A stretch of 64,000 nt of DNA, taken from NCBI GenBank assembly GCA_022641835.1, contig CP048718.1:992001-1056000 (forward strand), read 5' to 3'. This DNA is from Petasospora fabianii. Taxonomy: Eukaryota; Ascomycota; Saccharomycetes; Phaffomycetales; Wickerhamomycetaceae. Shown here in pieces: positions 17,289 to 26,843 of this stretch (position 1 is the stretch's first letter; the number at the start of each line of letters is the position of its first letter). A program made the translations under genes and the position numbers. Below the pieces are notes generated by a model. It saw nothing but the letters and a program-made list of their open reading frames with translations. It was not told the DNA's origin and searched no databases.

Positions 17289-19910
17289 ATGTCCGGAAGG
17301 AAAACACCACAGGATTTCCAATTTGGTAGTCGACTAGGTGAAGGATCATATTCACAAGTGTTCAAAGGTGTTGATATCTCTACTCGTAAAGTGTTTGCCA
17401 TCAAAGTTCTCTCCAAGAAACATATCGTCAAAGAGAAGAAGATCAAATACGTTAACATTGAAAAGATAACATTGAACAGATTAGGTCGTCATCCAGGTAT
17501 AGTTACCCTTTACTATACTTTCCAAGATGATAACTCTCTGTATTTCGTTATTGATCTTGCTGAACATGGTGAATTGTTAACATTGATAAGAAAACTTGGC
17601 TCGCTAAGTGAACATTGTTCAAGATACTATATGATTCAATTGATTGATGCAGTGGATTTTATGCATAAGAAAGGTGTTATACATCGTGATCTTAAACCGG
17701 AAAACATCCTTTTGAATTCAGATATGAAACTTATGATTACAGATTTTGGTGCTGCAAAGATCTTAGAACTTGATGAATCTGGTAACTTAACTGATCATGA
17801 TGAAGCTTTTGCTAAAGGTTCATTTGTTGGTACTGCAGAATATGTTAGTCCTGAACTGTTGAAACATAATAAGTGTGGATTTGAATCAGATATTTGGGCA
17901 ATTGGTTGTATCCTTTATCAATTCATTGTTGGTGTACCACCTTTTAAAGGCAAGACAGAGTATGCCACGTTTGAGAAGATTGTTCATTTACAATATCAAT
18001 GGCCAGATTTCTTTATACCAGAACTTATCAAAGACATCGTTTCAAAACTCTTGTTACTAAATCCCCAGGAGAGATTGTCTATTCAACAATTACAACAACA
18101 TCCATGGTTCTCAAGACTTAATTGGGATGATAAAACAAAGATTTGGTCAATACCACCACCAAAGATTGATCATTATAGACCAATTGTGGAACAACAATTA
18201 CACAATACTACTCAAGGTATCAATCGAATCATGATTCAAAAGAAACTACCAGCTGCTACTGTTAAGAAACAACTACTTAACAATACAATCAATCAAATTA
18301 GAAATGATACCGGTGCAAATTATCTCTATAATGGTGCTTCTGATGGTAGGAAACCAGTATCATCACCACAACTCACACCACCAATCAAGAAACCTAATGG
18401 TTCACCAACTTCAAACCCGTCCATTTCCCCAATTAGACCAAGACTTCCACAAGTGCAACCACATCAAAGATCACCAATCCCACAACAACAACAACAACAT
18501 CAATTTAACCCAAGGGTCAATCAACAACACAGTCCATTATCACAACAGAAACCATCAATCCCAGGACCTCAAAGACCAATTGGTCCAATTGGTCAATCTT
18601 CAGTAACAAGAAACGTCAAAGTTGCAACAAACATACCTCCACAACAAGTTCAACAATCTCCTACAAGACTAAGAGAAGCTGTTGTTATGTCCCAGTCTCA
18701 GCAAGCACCATCTGCTCCTATTAAGAAGACTACAACTGTGACAACTGATGCACCTGTGGTTCCACCAAAGACTTTTGTTACCACACGTTCGACATCAACA
18801 CCATCAGTGAAAACCAAGGCTACTCCAGTTGTACCAGTGAAGAAGGCTACTACTGCACCTGCACCTACAAAGACCATTACACCACAGACTACATCAAAGA
18901 ACAATTCTAAACCACCACAAATCTCTTTACCAAAGCCAAAATCTCAACCACCACAATCTCAACCATCTCAACCACCATCTCAACCACCATCTCAACCACC
19001 AAGACTACAACCAACCGTGACAAAGACAAACATGACACCAATGGTATCACCTAAGACATATTCTTCAAATTTCAAGACACTTGATTCTAATGGAGTCATC
19101 ACTGGTCCAACTCAAGTCTTGAATCGATTAGCTAAGGATGAGGGCATTGTAAAGCTTGACTTCATAAATCTTTCCTCCTTAGATCTATCGTCTTTAAGAA
19201 CTTTTGATCCAACTTCTCGTCTTTCACAATTGGGTAAAAGTGGTGGATTAGATGATGTACTTATCCATGAGATCATCTCTAAGAATGAGAAGTCATTAGA
19301 ACAAGATATGAAAAGAGTTGTATTAGTCATAACAGATTTGGGTAATCTGTTATTGTTTGATTGTGTTAAGATCCAGGAGTTAAGATTCAATATGGCAATT
19401 GATCTCACTGATAAATTGTTTGCCATGTATGATTATGAATTTAGTGAATTTGATCAGAGTGGGTATTTGATATTGGAAGTTTTAAAGATGGAAAAACTTG
19501 TTTTCCTTTCACCATTAGAAAGAAGTGTTAAAAGAGAATTGATGAATGTTGCTACAATTCAACAAGGAGTTGATATGAGTTGGATTGATGCATTAATGAA
19601 GACAAAGGAGCTATTGAAATCAAGGAAGAGCTCAAAGAGTTCACCACAATCTTCATCATCATCACCACCAACTGGAAGCATTTCAGATGGGAGTACAAGA
19701 CAAACAACACCAACAATGTCAACAAGTACACGTACATTCAAAAGGGCTTCTAATTCATCAGTCACTACAAAGAGTAATGGTAATAAATTGATTGTAAAGA
19801 GAAACACTTCAACTAATGGTATTAAACCAAAGACAGTTGAACAAAGACAACAACAGAATAAGAAGTTTGCAGGTGGTGCTGCTGCTGCTGCATTCAAGAG
19901 TGTTAGGTGA
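17289..19910 (+). CDS. PKH3: PDK1-type AGC protein kinase (PKH3 by synteny)
   Basis: 873 residues. The kinase domain starts near residue 10 with LGEGSYSQVFKG, AIKV (Lys39), HRDLKPEN (Asp134), DFGAAK (152-154) and the activation-loop block FVGTAEYVSPELL, diagnostic for PDK1 kinases that phosphorylate the activation loops of Ypk, Pkc1 and Sch9-type kinases. A long Gln/Pro/Thr-rich linker follows (SQPPSQPPSQPP repeats). Near the C terminus a beta-rich PH-like region (VVLVITDLGNLLLFD to LVFLSPLERSVKRELM) ends in an amphipathic helix, then a Ser/Thr/basic tail. S. cerevisiae has PKH1, PKH2 and PKH3; proximity to RMT2 and STP1 points to PKH3 (YDR466W), though sequence alone does not settle which. 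Confidence 0.85.
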   Translation: MSGRKTPQDFQFGSRLGEGSYSQVFKGVDISTRKVFAIKVLSKKHIVKEKKIKYVNIEKITLNRLGRHPGIVTLYYTFQDDNSLYFVIDLAEHGELLTLIRKLGSLSEHCSRYYMIQLIDAVDFMHKKGVIHRDLKPENILLNSDMKLMITDFGAAKILELDESGNLTDHDEAFAKGSFVGTAEYVSPELLKHNKCGFESDIWAIGCILYQFIVGVPPFKGKTEYATFEKIVHLQYQWPDFFIPELIKDIVSKLLLLNPQERLSIQQLQQHPWFSRLNWDDKTKIWSIPPPKIDHYRPIVEQQLHNTTQGINRIMIQKKLPAATVKKQLLNNTINQIRNDTGANYLYNGASDGRKPVSSPQLTPPIKKPNGSPTSNPSISPIRPRLPQVQPHQRSPIPQQQQQHQFNPRVNQQHSPLSQQKPSIPGPQRPIGPIGQSSVTRNVKVATNIPPQQVQQSPTRLREAVVMSQSQQAPSAPIKKTTTVTTDAPVVPPKTFVTTRSTSTPSVKTKATPVVPVKKATTAPAPTKTITPQTTSKNNSKPPQISLPKPKSQPPQSQPSQPPSQPPSQPPRLQPTVTKTNMTPMVSPKTYSSNFKTLDSNGVITGPTQVLNRLAKDEGIVKLDFINLSSLDLSSLRTFDPTSRLSQLGKSGGLDDVLIHEIISKNEKSLEQDMKRVVLVITDLGNLLLFDCVKIQELRFNMAIDLTDKLFAMYDYEFSEFDQSGYLILEVLKMEKLVFLSPLERSVKRELMNVATIQQGVDMSWIDALMKTKELLKSRKSSKSSPQSSSSSPPTGSISDGSTRQTTPTMSTSTRTFKRASNSSVTTKSNGNKLIVKRNTSTNGIKPKTVEQRQQQNKKFAGGAAAAAFKSVR

Positions 19911-20820
19911 TATATATATATACTCTTATATACTCTGAAAGATGTATACATCCTCTTTTAAGAGATATAGAACTACTTTATAGAAGACATGAGTGGTGTG
20001 GTGTCCAGGTTAAAGACCCTTTTTTTATTTTTAATTATCATATTAGGAAATTACGCTATTAGGAAATTCCCTTTTGTGGGAGTTTTTGAATTATTACCCG
20101 AGGTTACAACCAGAGTGACTTGATTGATTGACTCTGTATGTCTTACATTTATAGACGAAATCTGCATGTGAGTGATAGTGGATAAGTTTTTTTTCAAAAG
20201 GTTACCTAATTAGGAAGTATAATTCAAAGAGTTTAACCGATTGTTATTGCGAGTGCCAAAGGGAGGTCTCGGGGAGTCATTTGAGTCACCTGTCAAACTT
20301 CTCTATTCTATTCATTCTATTCATATATCTATTCATTATCTATATCTATCTTCATTATCTTCATTATCTATCTACTATCTTCATTATAATCAATAAGTTA
20401 ACTCTAAACAGGGATATCTCAATTCTCATCCAGGAAAGAGCAACCCAAGCGCATTTCAGTTCAAGAAACTTTACGCCCGTTGATGTAAGGAAGGAAAATA
20501 ACACCACAGACATGTCTCCTTATTTAGTGCCATAATGGGAAACTAAGACATTCCTCAAAAAGCAACGTGACACTACTCCGTCACATCCAATGTACATTCT
20601 TCTCTTTTCTATGTAGAAACCTGTTTGTTCAATAGGATGATCTTTCACTCTTTCTCCGGACGCGTGCGTGCGTACTATAATGAAAGACTCATAGCGCAAA
20701 CAATAACCCACCCATAAGTTTAACACCTTAACACAGACACTAGAACAGTGGGTCATACCATAAATAGAACATCTATGCTTGGCTAATAGCCTAGCCCAAT
20801 AGCTAGATTAAGCGAAGTCG

Positions 20821-20836
20821 GGGGAGAATACTCCCC
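20821..20836. promoter_or_regulatory. Inverted repeat GGGGAG-AATA-CTCCCC
   Basis: A perfect six-base inverted repeat about 173 bp upstream of the small GPI-protein ATG. ATACTCCCCAA recurs at about 42,310-42,320 in the permease/hydantoinase promoter, which suggests a binding site for a zinc-finger factor of the Mig1/Msn type. This is an inference from sequence only. Confidence 0.35.
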
Positions 20837-20928
20837 AACCGCAAATAGCAACCATTAAACTTTTGCGCAACAGGAGACGCACGTCAATAGGTCTAGAACC
20901 ATGACATCGCCTCGTGGTAGGAAATCAG

Positions 20929-20936
20929 TATATAAG
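20929..20936 (+). promoter_or_regulatory. TATA box of small GPI-protein gene
   Basis: TATATAAG lies 73 bp upstream of the ATG at 21009, a spacing usual for strongly expressed yeast genes. It supports the small frame being a real gene. Confidence 0.6.
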
Positions 20937-21008
20937 GCAAGTGGTTCCACTTAACATAATCACTTTAGTGTTATGTGTTAAACCTGTAACTAACCAACCG
21001 CATTCGCT

Positions 21009-21215
21009 ATGAAGTTCTCTTTCGCTGTTCTTGCTACTGTTTCCTCTGTTGCTCTTGCTGCCAACTCTACAGGTGGTGCTGCTGCCGGTAACAGTTCTGG
21101 TGGTGCTGGTGGTGACTCTTCTTCTTCTGTCTCTACTGGTGCTGCTGTTGGTAACTTGCTTAGTACTGGTGTTCTTGCTGGTGCTGCTGCTGGTGTCGCT
21201 GCCATGTTGCTTTAA
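21009..21215 (+). CDS. Small GPI-anchor-type secreted cell-surface protein
   Basis: 68 residues. Residues 1-18 are a clear signal peptide (MKFSFAVLATVSSVALA with small residues before the likely cleavage). The middle, about 30 residues, is almost only Gly, Ser, Ala, Thr and Asn, with two N-glycosylation sequons (NST, NSS). The last 15 residues (GVLAGAAAGVAAMLL) are a hydrophobic tail without charge, like a GPI attachment signal. After both cleavages the mature chain would be tiny. I recognise no named family. A TATA box at proper distance and codon use dominated by GCT, GGT and TCT suggest strong expression. The frame is otherwise of very low complexity, so the call rests on the signal/GPI architecture. 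Confidence 0.75.
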   Translation: MKFSFAVLATVSSVALAANSTGGAAAGNSSGGAGGDSSSSVSTGAAVGNLLSTGVLAGAAAGVAAMLL

Positions 21216-21762
21216 ACTGGTATGCTATAACCTCCCCAAGAGACTTGATACACTTAAAATCTAATTAATTTCCCATAAGCTAAAGCTTTCTGGGTCTACA
21301 ATATCCTTTGGTTTATTTCTTTGTGCTCTATGAGTTTCTCTATGAGTTGTCCATGTGCTTGCTTTTCTGTCTTGACTGACTTCAAGCCTTGTCCAGTGCA
21401 TACCCATGGGTTACTATGTTTTCTTCAAAGTCCTTTTTTGTCATAATAGCTTAATACTTGATTACATTAACAAGTTTTGTAGTAATATAAAGTATACACT
21501 ACAATATACTGTAGTTAACTATCTACATAAAACATACATGTAAGTGTACATTAACTACCCGATTAAAAACCCTTGCTAACAAGAAAGTAAACCAAAATAT
21601 ACCACATTGGGAATAGAAACCAAAAACAACATCAATAATGAACATAAAACAGCATCAACAATAAACAAATAACCCATCATAATCCCATACCATTACCAAG
21701 TAAACAAACAAGCAAACTAACAAACAAACAAACAAACAAACAAACAACAAACAAACCCCAAA
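21216..21762. other. Convergent spacer with AAAC tract
   Basis: 3' region shared by the small GPI-protein gene and STP1. A long CAAA/AAAC microsatellite (about 21,702-21,756) ends just at the STP1 stop. Nothing else is recognised. Confidence 0.55.
21702..21756. repeat. AAAC microsatellite
   Basis: Imperfect tetranucleotide tract of CAAA units, slightly interrupted, in the STP1 3' region. Probably replication slippage. Confidence 0.85.
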
Positions 21763-23334
21763 TCAATAACTATATCCACTCTGAATTGGCATTGGAGTAA
21801 AAGAAACACATTGTTCAACATCTAACGAATATTCATCATTGTTATCATAATCGTTGAAGTTGTTAAATTGAACAACATTATTATTAAATTTGAATGGATT
21901 CATCTCAATATGATCTGTTGTTGTAGTGTTGTTTGTATTGTTGTTCATCACTGTTGAACCACCTTCAGCGGATCCAGGTCTTGAATGAATAGGTGTACCA
22001 ATGGATCCTGGTGTCATATTTGCAACACCAATATGAATGTTCCCGGAGATGGAATCTTGCATTGGTAAATGATGATGAGACATTGAACCACCACCATTTT
22101 GAGGCATAACAAGTGTATGTGGTGAAGATTTACTTGTCATTGGACTGTCATTTCCTGAATTTGAACTTATTGGACTAATTTGTTGTGGATTTGGATATTC
22201 ATAATTCTTACGTCTTGAATTCTTAACACGACCAGTGTAACCTTTCGGAAGTGCTTCACATTCACCACCTTCAATGTGTCTTTCAACCCAATCTTCATTA
22301 CTTTCATATGGTTTATTACAAAGACCACATTTACCAGCGGTTATAGCACGATCTTGTGATCTTGTTCCTGGTGGATATTTGAAATGACGAGCTTTTAAAT
22401 GTGTCTTATAAGTATCACGACGAGAAAAACCACCATTTGGATGACACTTATTTTCAGAATGTTCATCGAAAAATGGACATTCATAAGCCTTATTCAAGGC
22501 ATGTTTCTTAATATGACGAGTCAAATAACCTCTGATACGGAATTCTGCACCACAAAATTCACAAGTATAACTTTTTTTCTTCTTTTTACCAGTTTTTTGA
22601 TCAATACTAGCATCAGATTCTTCACCAGATACATCTTCACCTTCTCCATCAACTTCACCTTCATCATCACCAATATCAAAGAATTCTGGATTTGGTAAAT
22701 CTGGTATCTTCATCATATGATCATCAATAGAGTTGGCACTATCAACATCTGATCCCTTATTATGATTATGCTTCTGTTGTTGTTCCATAGCAAGTGGTGA
22801 TGGGGAATCCTTTTGAGTTTGAAACATATTCATATTGATCATTGGAGAGAATCCACCAGAGACTGTAGAACCGGTACTTGTTAAGAATGGAGATGTCATA
22901 TTAGACATTGAAGTCATGTTACCAACAGTAGCACCAGTTTCGTTATGATCAAAACTCCAGGCAACAGACCCATCAAGATGTTCAACTTTAACAAGTTTAC
23001 TTGGTTTGTTAGTTGAACAAGCAACTGCAGATGACCCTTTGAATGCCTCTTTATCAATGATGATCTTCTTTGGGAAGAGACTGTGGTCGTCATCATCATC
23101 ATGATCGTCATGATCGTCATGGTCGTCATGATCAGCATCATCATTATCATTATCATCTTGTTGTTTATGAGTTTTCATATCTGTCGTACTCGTGATAGAC
23201 TTAGATGGCATTTGACTAGTGTTTTGCTTCTTTGGAAGAACTGGTTCAAGGAATTTGAATCCTCCCTTGATATAATTCAATACACCTGTGAAGAGCCCCA
23301 TAATGGATGAGCTCTCTTTCTCGGTGTTGGCCAT
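21763..23334 (-). CDS. STP1: SPS-sensor zinc-finger transcription factor Stp1/Stp2
   Basis: 523 residues from the ATG at 23334 (the frame runs three codons further but from GTG). Stp1/Stp2 are latent cytosolic factors cleaved by Ssy5 when external amino acids activate the SPS sensor, then induce amino-acid permease genes. The N terminus carries a conserved helical regulatory region (SIMGLFTGVLNYIKGGF). A His/Asp-rich acidic repeat follows (DDHDDHDDHDD), then another acidic stretch. Three C2H2-type fingers begin near residue 256: CEFCGAEFRIRGYLTRHIKKH, a second with CHPNGGFSRRDTYKTHLKARH, and a third CGLCNKPYESNEDWVERHIE. The GGFSRRDTYKTHLKARH block is hallmark Stp1/2. The C terminus is Asn/Ser-rich. 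Synteny with RMT2 favours the STP1 name. Confidence 0.92.
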   Translation of the reverse strand: MANTEKESSSIMGLFTGVLNYIKGGFKFLEPVLPKKQNTSQMPSKSITSTTDMKTHKQQDDNDNDDADHDDHDDHDDHDDDDDHSLFPKKIIIDKEAFKGSSAVACSTNKPSKLVKVEHLDGSVAWSFDHNETGATVGNMTSMSNMTSPFLTSTGSTVSGGFSPMINMNMFQTQKDSPSPLAMEQQQKHNHNKGSDVDSANSIDDHMMKIPDLPNPEFFDIGDDEGEVDGEGEDVSGEESDASIDQKTGKKKKKSYTCEFCGAEFRIRGYLTRHIKKHALNKAYECPFFDEHSENKCHPNGGFSRRDTYKTHLKARHFKYPPGTRSQDRAITAGKCGLCNKPYESNEDWVERHIEGGECEALPKGYTGRVKNSRRKNYEYPNPQQISPISSNSGNDSPMTSKSSPHTLVMPQNGGGSMSHHHLPMQDSISGNIHIGVANMTPGSIGTPIHSRPGSAEGGSTVMNNNTNNTTTTDHIEMNPFKFNNNVVQFNNFNDYDNNDEYSLDVEQCVSFTPMPIQSGYSY

Positions 23335-24463
23335 GATGGACACCTAAGGCTGTGGTGTATAAGACAAGTGTGTGTAAGTGTGAGTGTAAGTGTCTGAGTG
23401 TGAGTGTATGTATCAGTTTGTTCAGTGTATCACTCTCTAGTGCACACGAGCAACGAGGGAGCGGGGCGAAAAGGTGGACGAGACCTGAGGTGGGCGGCAA
23501 GCAGATACAGCGGGCGGCTAAATGTGGAAAGAACTTGAGTGGAGACTGTGCTTATGTGTGGAGGTGTTGAATCTCTCCTTATTGCAAACAGACTCTACTC
23601 TTATGAGTTATAGCTTGTTGATAGCTTTTCTGGTTGGCTTTCAAGTGCTTAGTTAACCGGTGGTCCGGTTTACAAATGGGAGGTTTTTTAAGAAAAGGGC
23701 GGGATTCCTCTTCAGAAGGTTACCCGGCACTTTTTATTTTTCTAAGAACAAAAAAATGTCCCATTTTGTCCCCTCAAATGTCCTAAATTATACCTTGTTC
23801 TCGCGAATTTTTGTATACTTTATTTGTATGCTTTCTCAATGACGTGAACAGACATGTCCGCGGGAACATTTCAATTTAGGGACAAAAAAAGAAATACCAA
23901 ACAGAAAAGCCGTCGGTCGAACCGGCGGAAAAGAAAAAAAAATAAATAAAAATTAAAAAAAAAAAAAAACACCTGAACACCAGATATTATAGAAGGAGTT
24001 CACTCCGATGTTATTCTTATTCTTATTCTTTAAGTTTTATTATTCATTTCCATAGTATATAGATCTTACCTCCCTATTACTATATTCATCCAACCAACTA
24101 AAATCATAATGTCCTGATTCTCCATGGTTACGGCGATCGATAGGCCCGCATAAAAATACCCCACATTTAAACGATCTTCAATCCTTTTAAGTGGGGTTTC
24201 ACTTATCCCATATTGGAAATAATAAGAGAGATGGAAAGTGTTAGTACAACTAATATGTTAGTTATAACCGATAACCATAATGATCACGTCTTACGTACGG
24301 ACCATAAACTTATTAGCCCACTGATGTTCATACCAAGAGGTTCACGCCACTGGAGAGGAGATTAGACATCTACTATACTAACATTCAAATCAGACGATTA
24401 TGCATCTACATCACTTTATAGGTTCTATGTATCATCTATATCACTTTATATAGTTCTATGAAC
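23335..24463. promoter_or_regulatory. Spacer STP1 to YMD8
   Basis: 1.13 kb. The STP1 leader has a GTGTAA/GTGTGA-like tract (about 23,366-23,410). TTACCCGG at 23720-23727 matches the Reb1 consensus. A GC hairpin (23910-23928) has eight paired bases around CGA and is followed by A-rich tracts. No gene was seen; the open frames here lack support. Confidence 0.5.
23910..23928. other. GC hairpin, 8-bp stem
   Basis: CCGTCGGT and ACCGGCGG pair over eight bases (one G-T) with a three-base loop, then A-tracts. On the minus strand the loop region contains GGTTCGA, which looks like a tRNA T-loop, but no cloverleaf can be drawn. Confidence 0.6.
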
Positions 24464-25768
24464 TTAAACATCCTCTAATTCAAAAGTTGGACTCCTTTTA
24501 CGCATTTCAATTATCTCTTGTTGTTCTTTAATCTTCTCCGAATATCTGTAATAGTTATACCAAGCAATATCAATCAACGTGATAACCAATCCAACACCAT
24601 TCATCATCGTTAATGTATCATGAAATATAAAAGTTGAAGCAAGGATTGTTAATAACTCCTTGAAGATACCAGCAATACTCAGTGTAATAACATGTGCTCT
24701 TTGTAAGATACCAAATTCAAAAAGTGTCATAAAGAAGACGAGAAATCCAGGAAATAACAATAGAATAAATGTCTTGATGATACCACGTTCTGTCCAAATC
24801 TCTGCATTAATAAAACTCCCCAATCCTTCAATGAAACAACCAATTATGAAAAGAGTAACAAACATTGGTGGTGAAAGTTGATAAATGGTATAAATTGGGT
24901 TCTTCTTCTTTGTTATTGACTTACCATCTTCTTCTTCATCTTCTTCATTAAGCACAACTGCAGCTTGCTTATCAGCATCATGATTCTTCACAAGTAATAA
25001 TTGAGTAAATACCCATCTTAATCCACTCATACATGCACTTAATAACACTAATGTGAATCCCAATAGGAAAGTACCACTGTTATCACCTTTATCATCCTGA
25101 GATCCTTTACCCGTATCAACCATCAACATTACACCAACACTCATCAATAATACAATACCCAAGAGATTATATGTAAACTTCTCAAGTTTAGCCAAGACAC
25201 CAAATAGAAGAACAAATGCAATGGATGAAGATTTTACCATAGTGTAAGTTGTTAATGTAATGTATCTGAAACTTACATTACCAAACCCGATATCACCAGC
25301 CGATGCAAGGGAACATGGAATGATATGTGTGAGATAAAATTTGATAGATTGGGTATTTCTATTAGACTGTTGTTGAGGCCTTAGTGATGGCTTGAGTGTT
25401 ATGGCAATGAAACTTAGACAAGATAATAAGAGTTGATGAAATGATGTGATAAGGATTGGGAATGGTAAGTTAAGTTGTGACTTGTCAAACATCCATTTGT
25501 TATAAAGAGAGATACTGAGTGAAAAGGCATACCAACCAGCAATACATATAATGATCTGGATAGAAGTCTCTGTTATGAAAGGTGTTGATACTTTGTTATC
25601 AGAATCAAACACATCGTTGCCATCATCATTTGCATTGTCTCTTGATATGAGTGGGTTAGTGGCAGAGTCTGATGTTAAGATGGGTGGATCAACAGGAGAC
25701 ATGATGGAAGGTCGACGATGAATATCTGTTTGTGAAGAATTGAGCTTCAACATTCTAGAGTCTGTCAT
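24464..25768 (-). CDS. YMD8: Triose-phosphate/nucleotide-sugar transporter family protein Ymd8
   Basis: 434 residues from the ATG at 25768; nine further codons upstream lack an ATG. Ymd8 is a Golgi/COPI-associated member of the drug/metabolite transporter superfamily, placed with putative nucleotide-sugar transporters; its substrate is not established. The sequence shows GWYAFSLSISLYNKWMFD, FPILITSFHQLLLSCLS, SAGDIGFGNVSFRYI, TMVKSSSIAFVLLFGVL and LSACMSGLRWVFTQLLL, all matching S. cerevisiae Ymd8, and about ten hydrophobic spans. A charged loop (EEDEEEDGKS) divides the two halves. The N-terminal 70 or so residues are disordered and Ser/Asp-rich. Its promoter contains ACGCGT (25825-25830) and two GATAAG words. 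Confidence 0.93.
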   Translation of the reverse strand: MTDSRMLKLNSSQTDIHRRPSIMSPVDPPILTSDSATNPLISRDNANDDGNDVFDSDNKVSTPFITETSIQIIICIAGWYAFSLSISLYNKWMFDKSQLNLPFPILITSFHQLLLSCLSFIAITLKPSLRPQQQSNRNTQSIKFYLTHIIPCSLASAGDIGFGNVSFRYITLTTYTMVKSSSIAFVLLFGVLAKLEKFTYNLLGIVLLMSVGVMLMVDTGKGSQDDKGDNSGTFLLGFTLVLLSACMSGLRWVFTQLLLVKNHDADKQAAVVLNEEDEEEDGKSITKKKNPIYTIYQLSPPMFVTLFIIGCFIEGLGSFINAEIWTERGIIKTFILLLFPGFLVFFMTLFEFGILQRAHVITLSIAGIFKELLTILASTFIFHDTLTMMNGVGLVITLIDIAWYNYYRYSEKIKEQQEIIEMRKRSPTFELEDV

Positions 25769-26370
25769 ATCAGTAGGGAGGATTTCTGTGTGCAATGCTG
25801 GGATAAGATGTCAAAGATAAGATGACGCGTCCTTTAAACCTTTATAGTTAAAAGGTGGGACGTTACAACTTGTTGGTAGTAACGCTGTGGGATGGGACTG
25901 ATATCTCAATTATCAAAGTAATAAAGTATAACGAAGATATTTGGATATATATGTCACAGATGATTTGCCTTAGCACATGAATCAATTGAAATGATGGTCT
26001 TGCAAGTTTGTCTATCTGTCTGGCCCGCTCAGCCTATTTTTGGTGTCCGGATGATTTCCTTGGCCTAATTCGCGAACTCGTTTGATGAGCTGTTCACCAC
26101 TCGCTTATGTAAGCTTTTGCTTACCTAAGCAGAGTTTTTTTTAATCCCCGTCTCTGTACTGTGTGTGTATTTCTTTCTTTTGACCGGGGTTTGACTAAAT
26201 GTGTATTCAGTATTTCCAGTCTAGTACTAACACTGTACACCTATAGCTCTGTCAACTGTACAGTTGTATTGTGGATCTATATACCTTATATGGTAGAATA
26301 GAGCATTTCTACTATAGTACATATGAACACTTAAACCAACTCATCTACAATCATAAATCAAATGGGAAGA

Positions 26371-26404
26371 ACTGACTGACTGACTGACTGACTGACTGAC
26401 CGAC
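26371..26404. repeat. ACTG microsatellite
   Basis: About eight tandem ACTG units, the last with one change. Located in the HEM1 upstream region. Confidence 0.9.
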
Positions 26405-26497
26405 TTGAGGTATAACATAAACGTGACCATACACTTATGCCCTCTCATTTTTGCAGTTTATGTACAAGAGATGCGTATGTTGACGCATAGAGATGAG

Positions 26498-26525
26498 CCA
26501 ATAAGAGGTCGCGATTTGTCATTGG
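26498..26525. promoter_or_regulatory. Inverted CCAAT pair upstream of HEM1
   Basis: CCAAT at 26498-26502 and ATTGG at 26521-26525, about 320-345 bp before the ATG. The left copy reads GAGCCAATA, identical to one SOD2-promoter copy. The Hap complex is known to control S. cerevisiae HEM1. Confidence 0.5.
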
Positions 26526-26843
26526 CCGTATGAAGTAGGGGAATATATACTTATTTAATGGTTATAAATGTGATTTAAATGAGTCTGATGTGATATATAT
26601 GAATCAGTATATGATATAAAGCATAATAATCCAACTCTTTAATCAATAAACTAAGATATGCCCATGTTATTACCCAAATATCCTATAATATCCGAGGGCC
26701 AAGGGCCAAGCGAGAAAAAAAAAAAAAAAAAAATTCGAGAGCTCTTTCTCTCAGCCTCGGGGGAGACGGTAATCTTTCAGATCTGACTCTTTTTCATTCT
26801 TACCTTCAAACTGATAATCTATTTTACAACAAAGGTAACCATC

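Larger units (their letters stand above)
19911..21008. promoter_or_regulatory. Spacer PKH3 to small GPI protein
   Basis: 1.1 kb with no convincing gene. It includes a TGAGTCA word (20282-20288, a perfect Gcn4 core), CT/AT tracts near 20310-20390, an inverted repeat GGGGAG-AATA-CTCCCC (20821-20836) and a TATATAAG box (20929-20936) 73 bp before the next ATG. The 78-codon minus-strand frame at 20520-20756 has an ATG but no recognisable features. Confidence 0.5.
25769..26843. promoter_or_regulatory. Divergent spacer YMD8/HEM1
   Basis: 1.07 kb. It includes ACGCGT near YMD8, a small hairpin GTAAGC-TTTT-GCTTAC (26109-26124) followed by a T-run, a TACTAAC word at about 26,224 without a matching 5' splice site, an ACTG microsatellite, two CCAAT boxes and an A-run of about 19 bases before HEM1. 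Confidence 0.55.

Noticed and set aside
20520-20756. 78-codon minus-strand frame with ATG
   Set aside because: No signal, domain, or promoter support, and it lies in the promoter of the small GPI gene.
23910-23928. Possible tRNA T-arm in the GC hairpin
   Set aside because: GGTTCGA occurs but the surrounding sequence lacks D and anticodon arms; it is explained by a plain hairpin.
26224-26260. TACTAAC and acceptor-like TAG in the HEM1 upstream region
   Set aside because: No GTATGT-type donor at a sensible distance and the HEM1 ATG and presequence need no splice.
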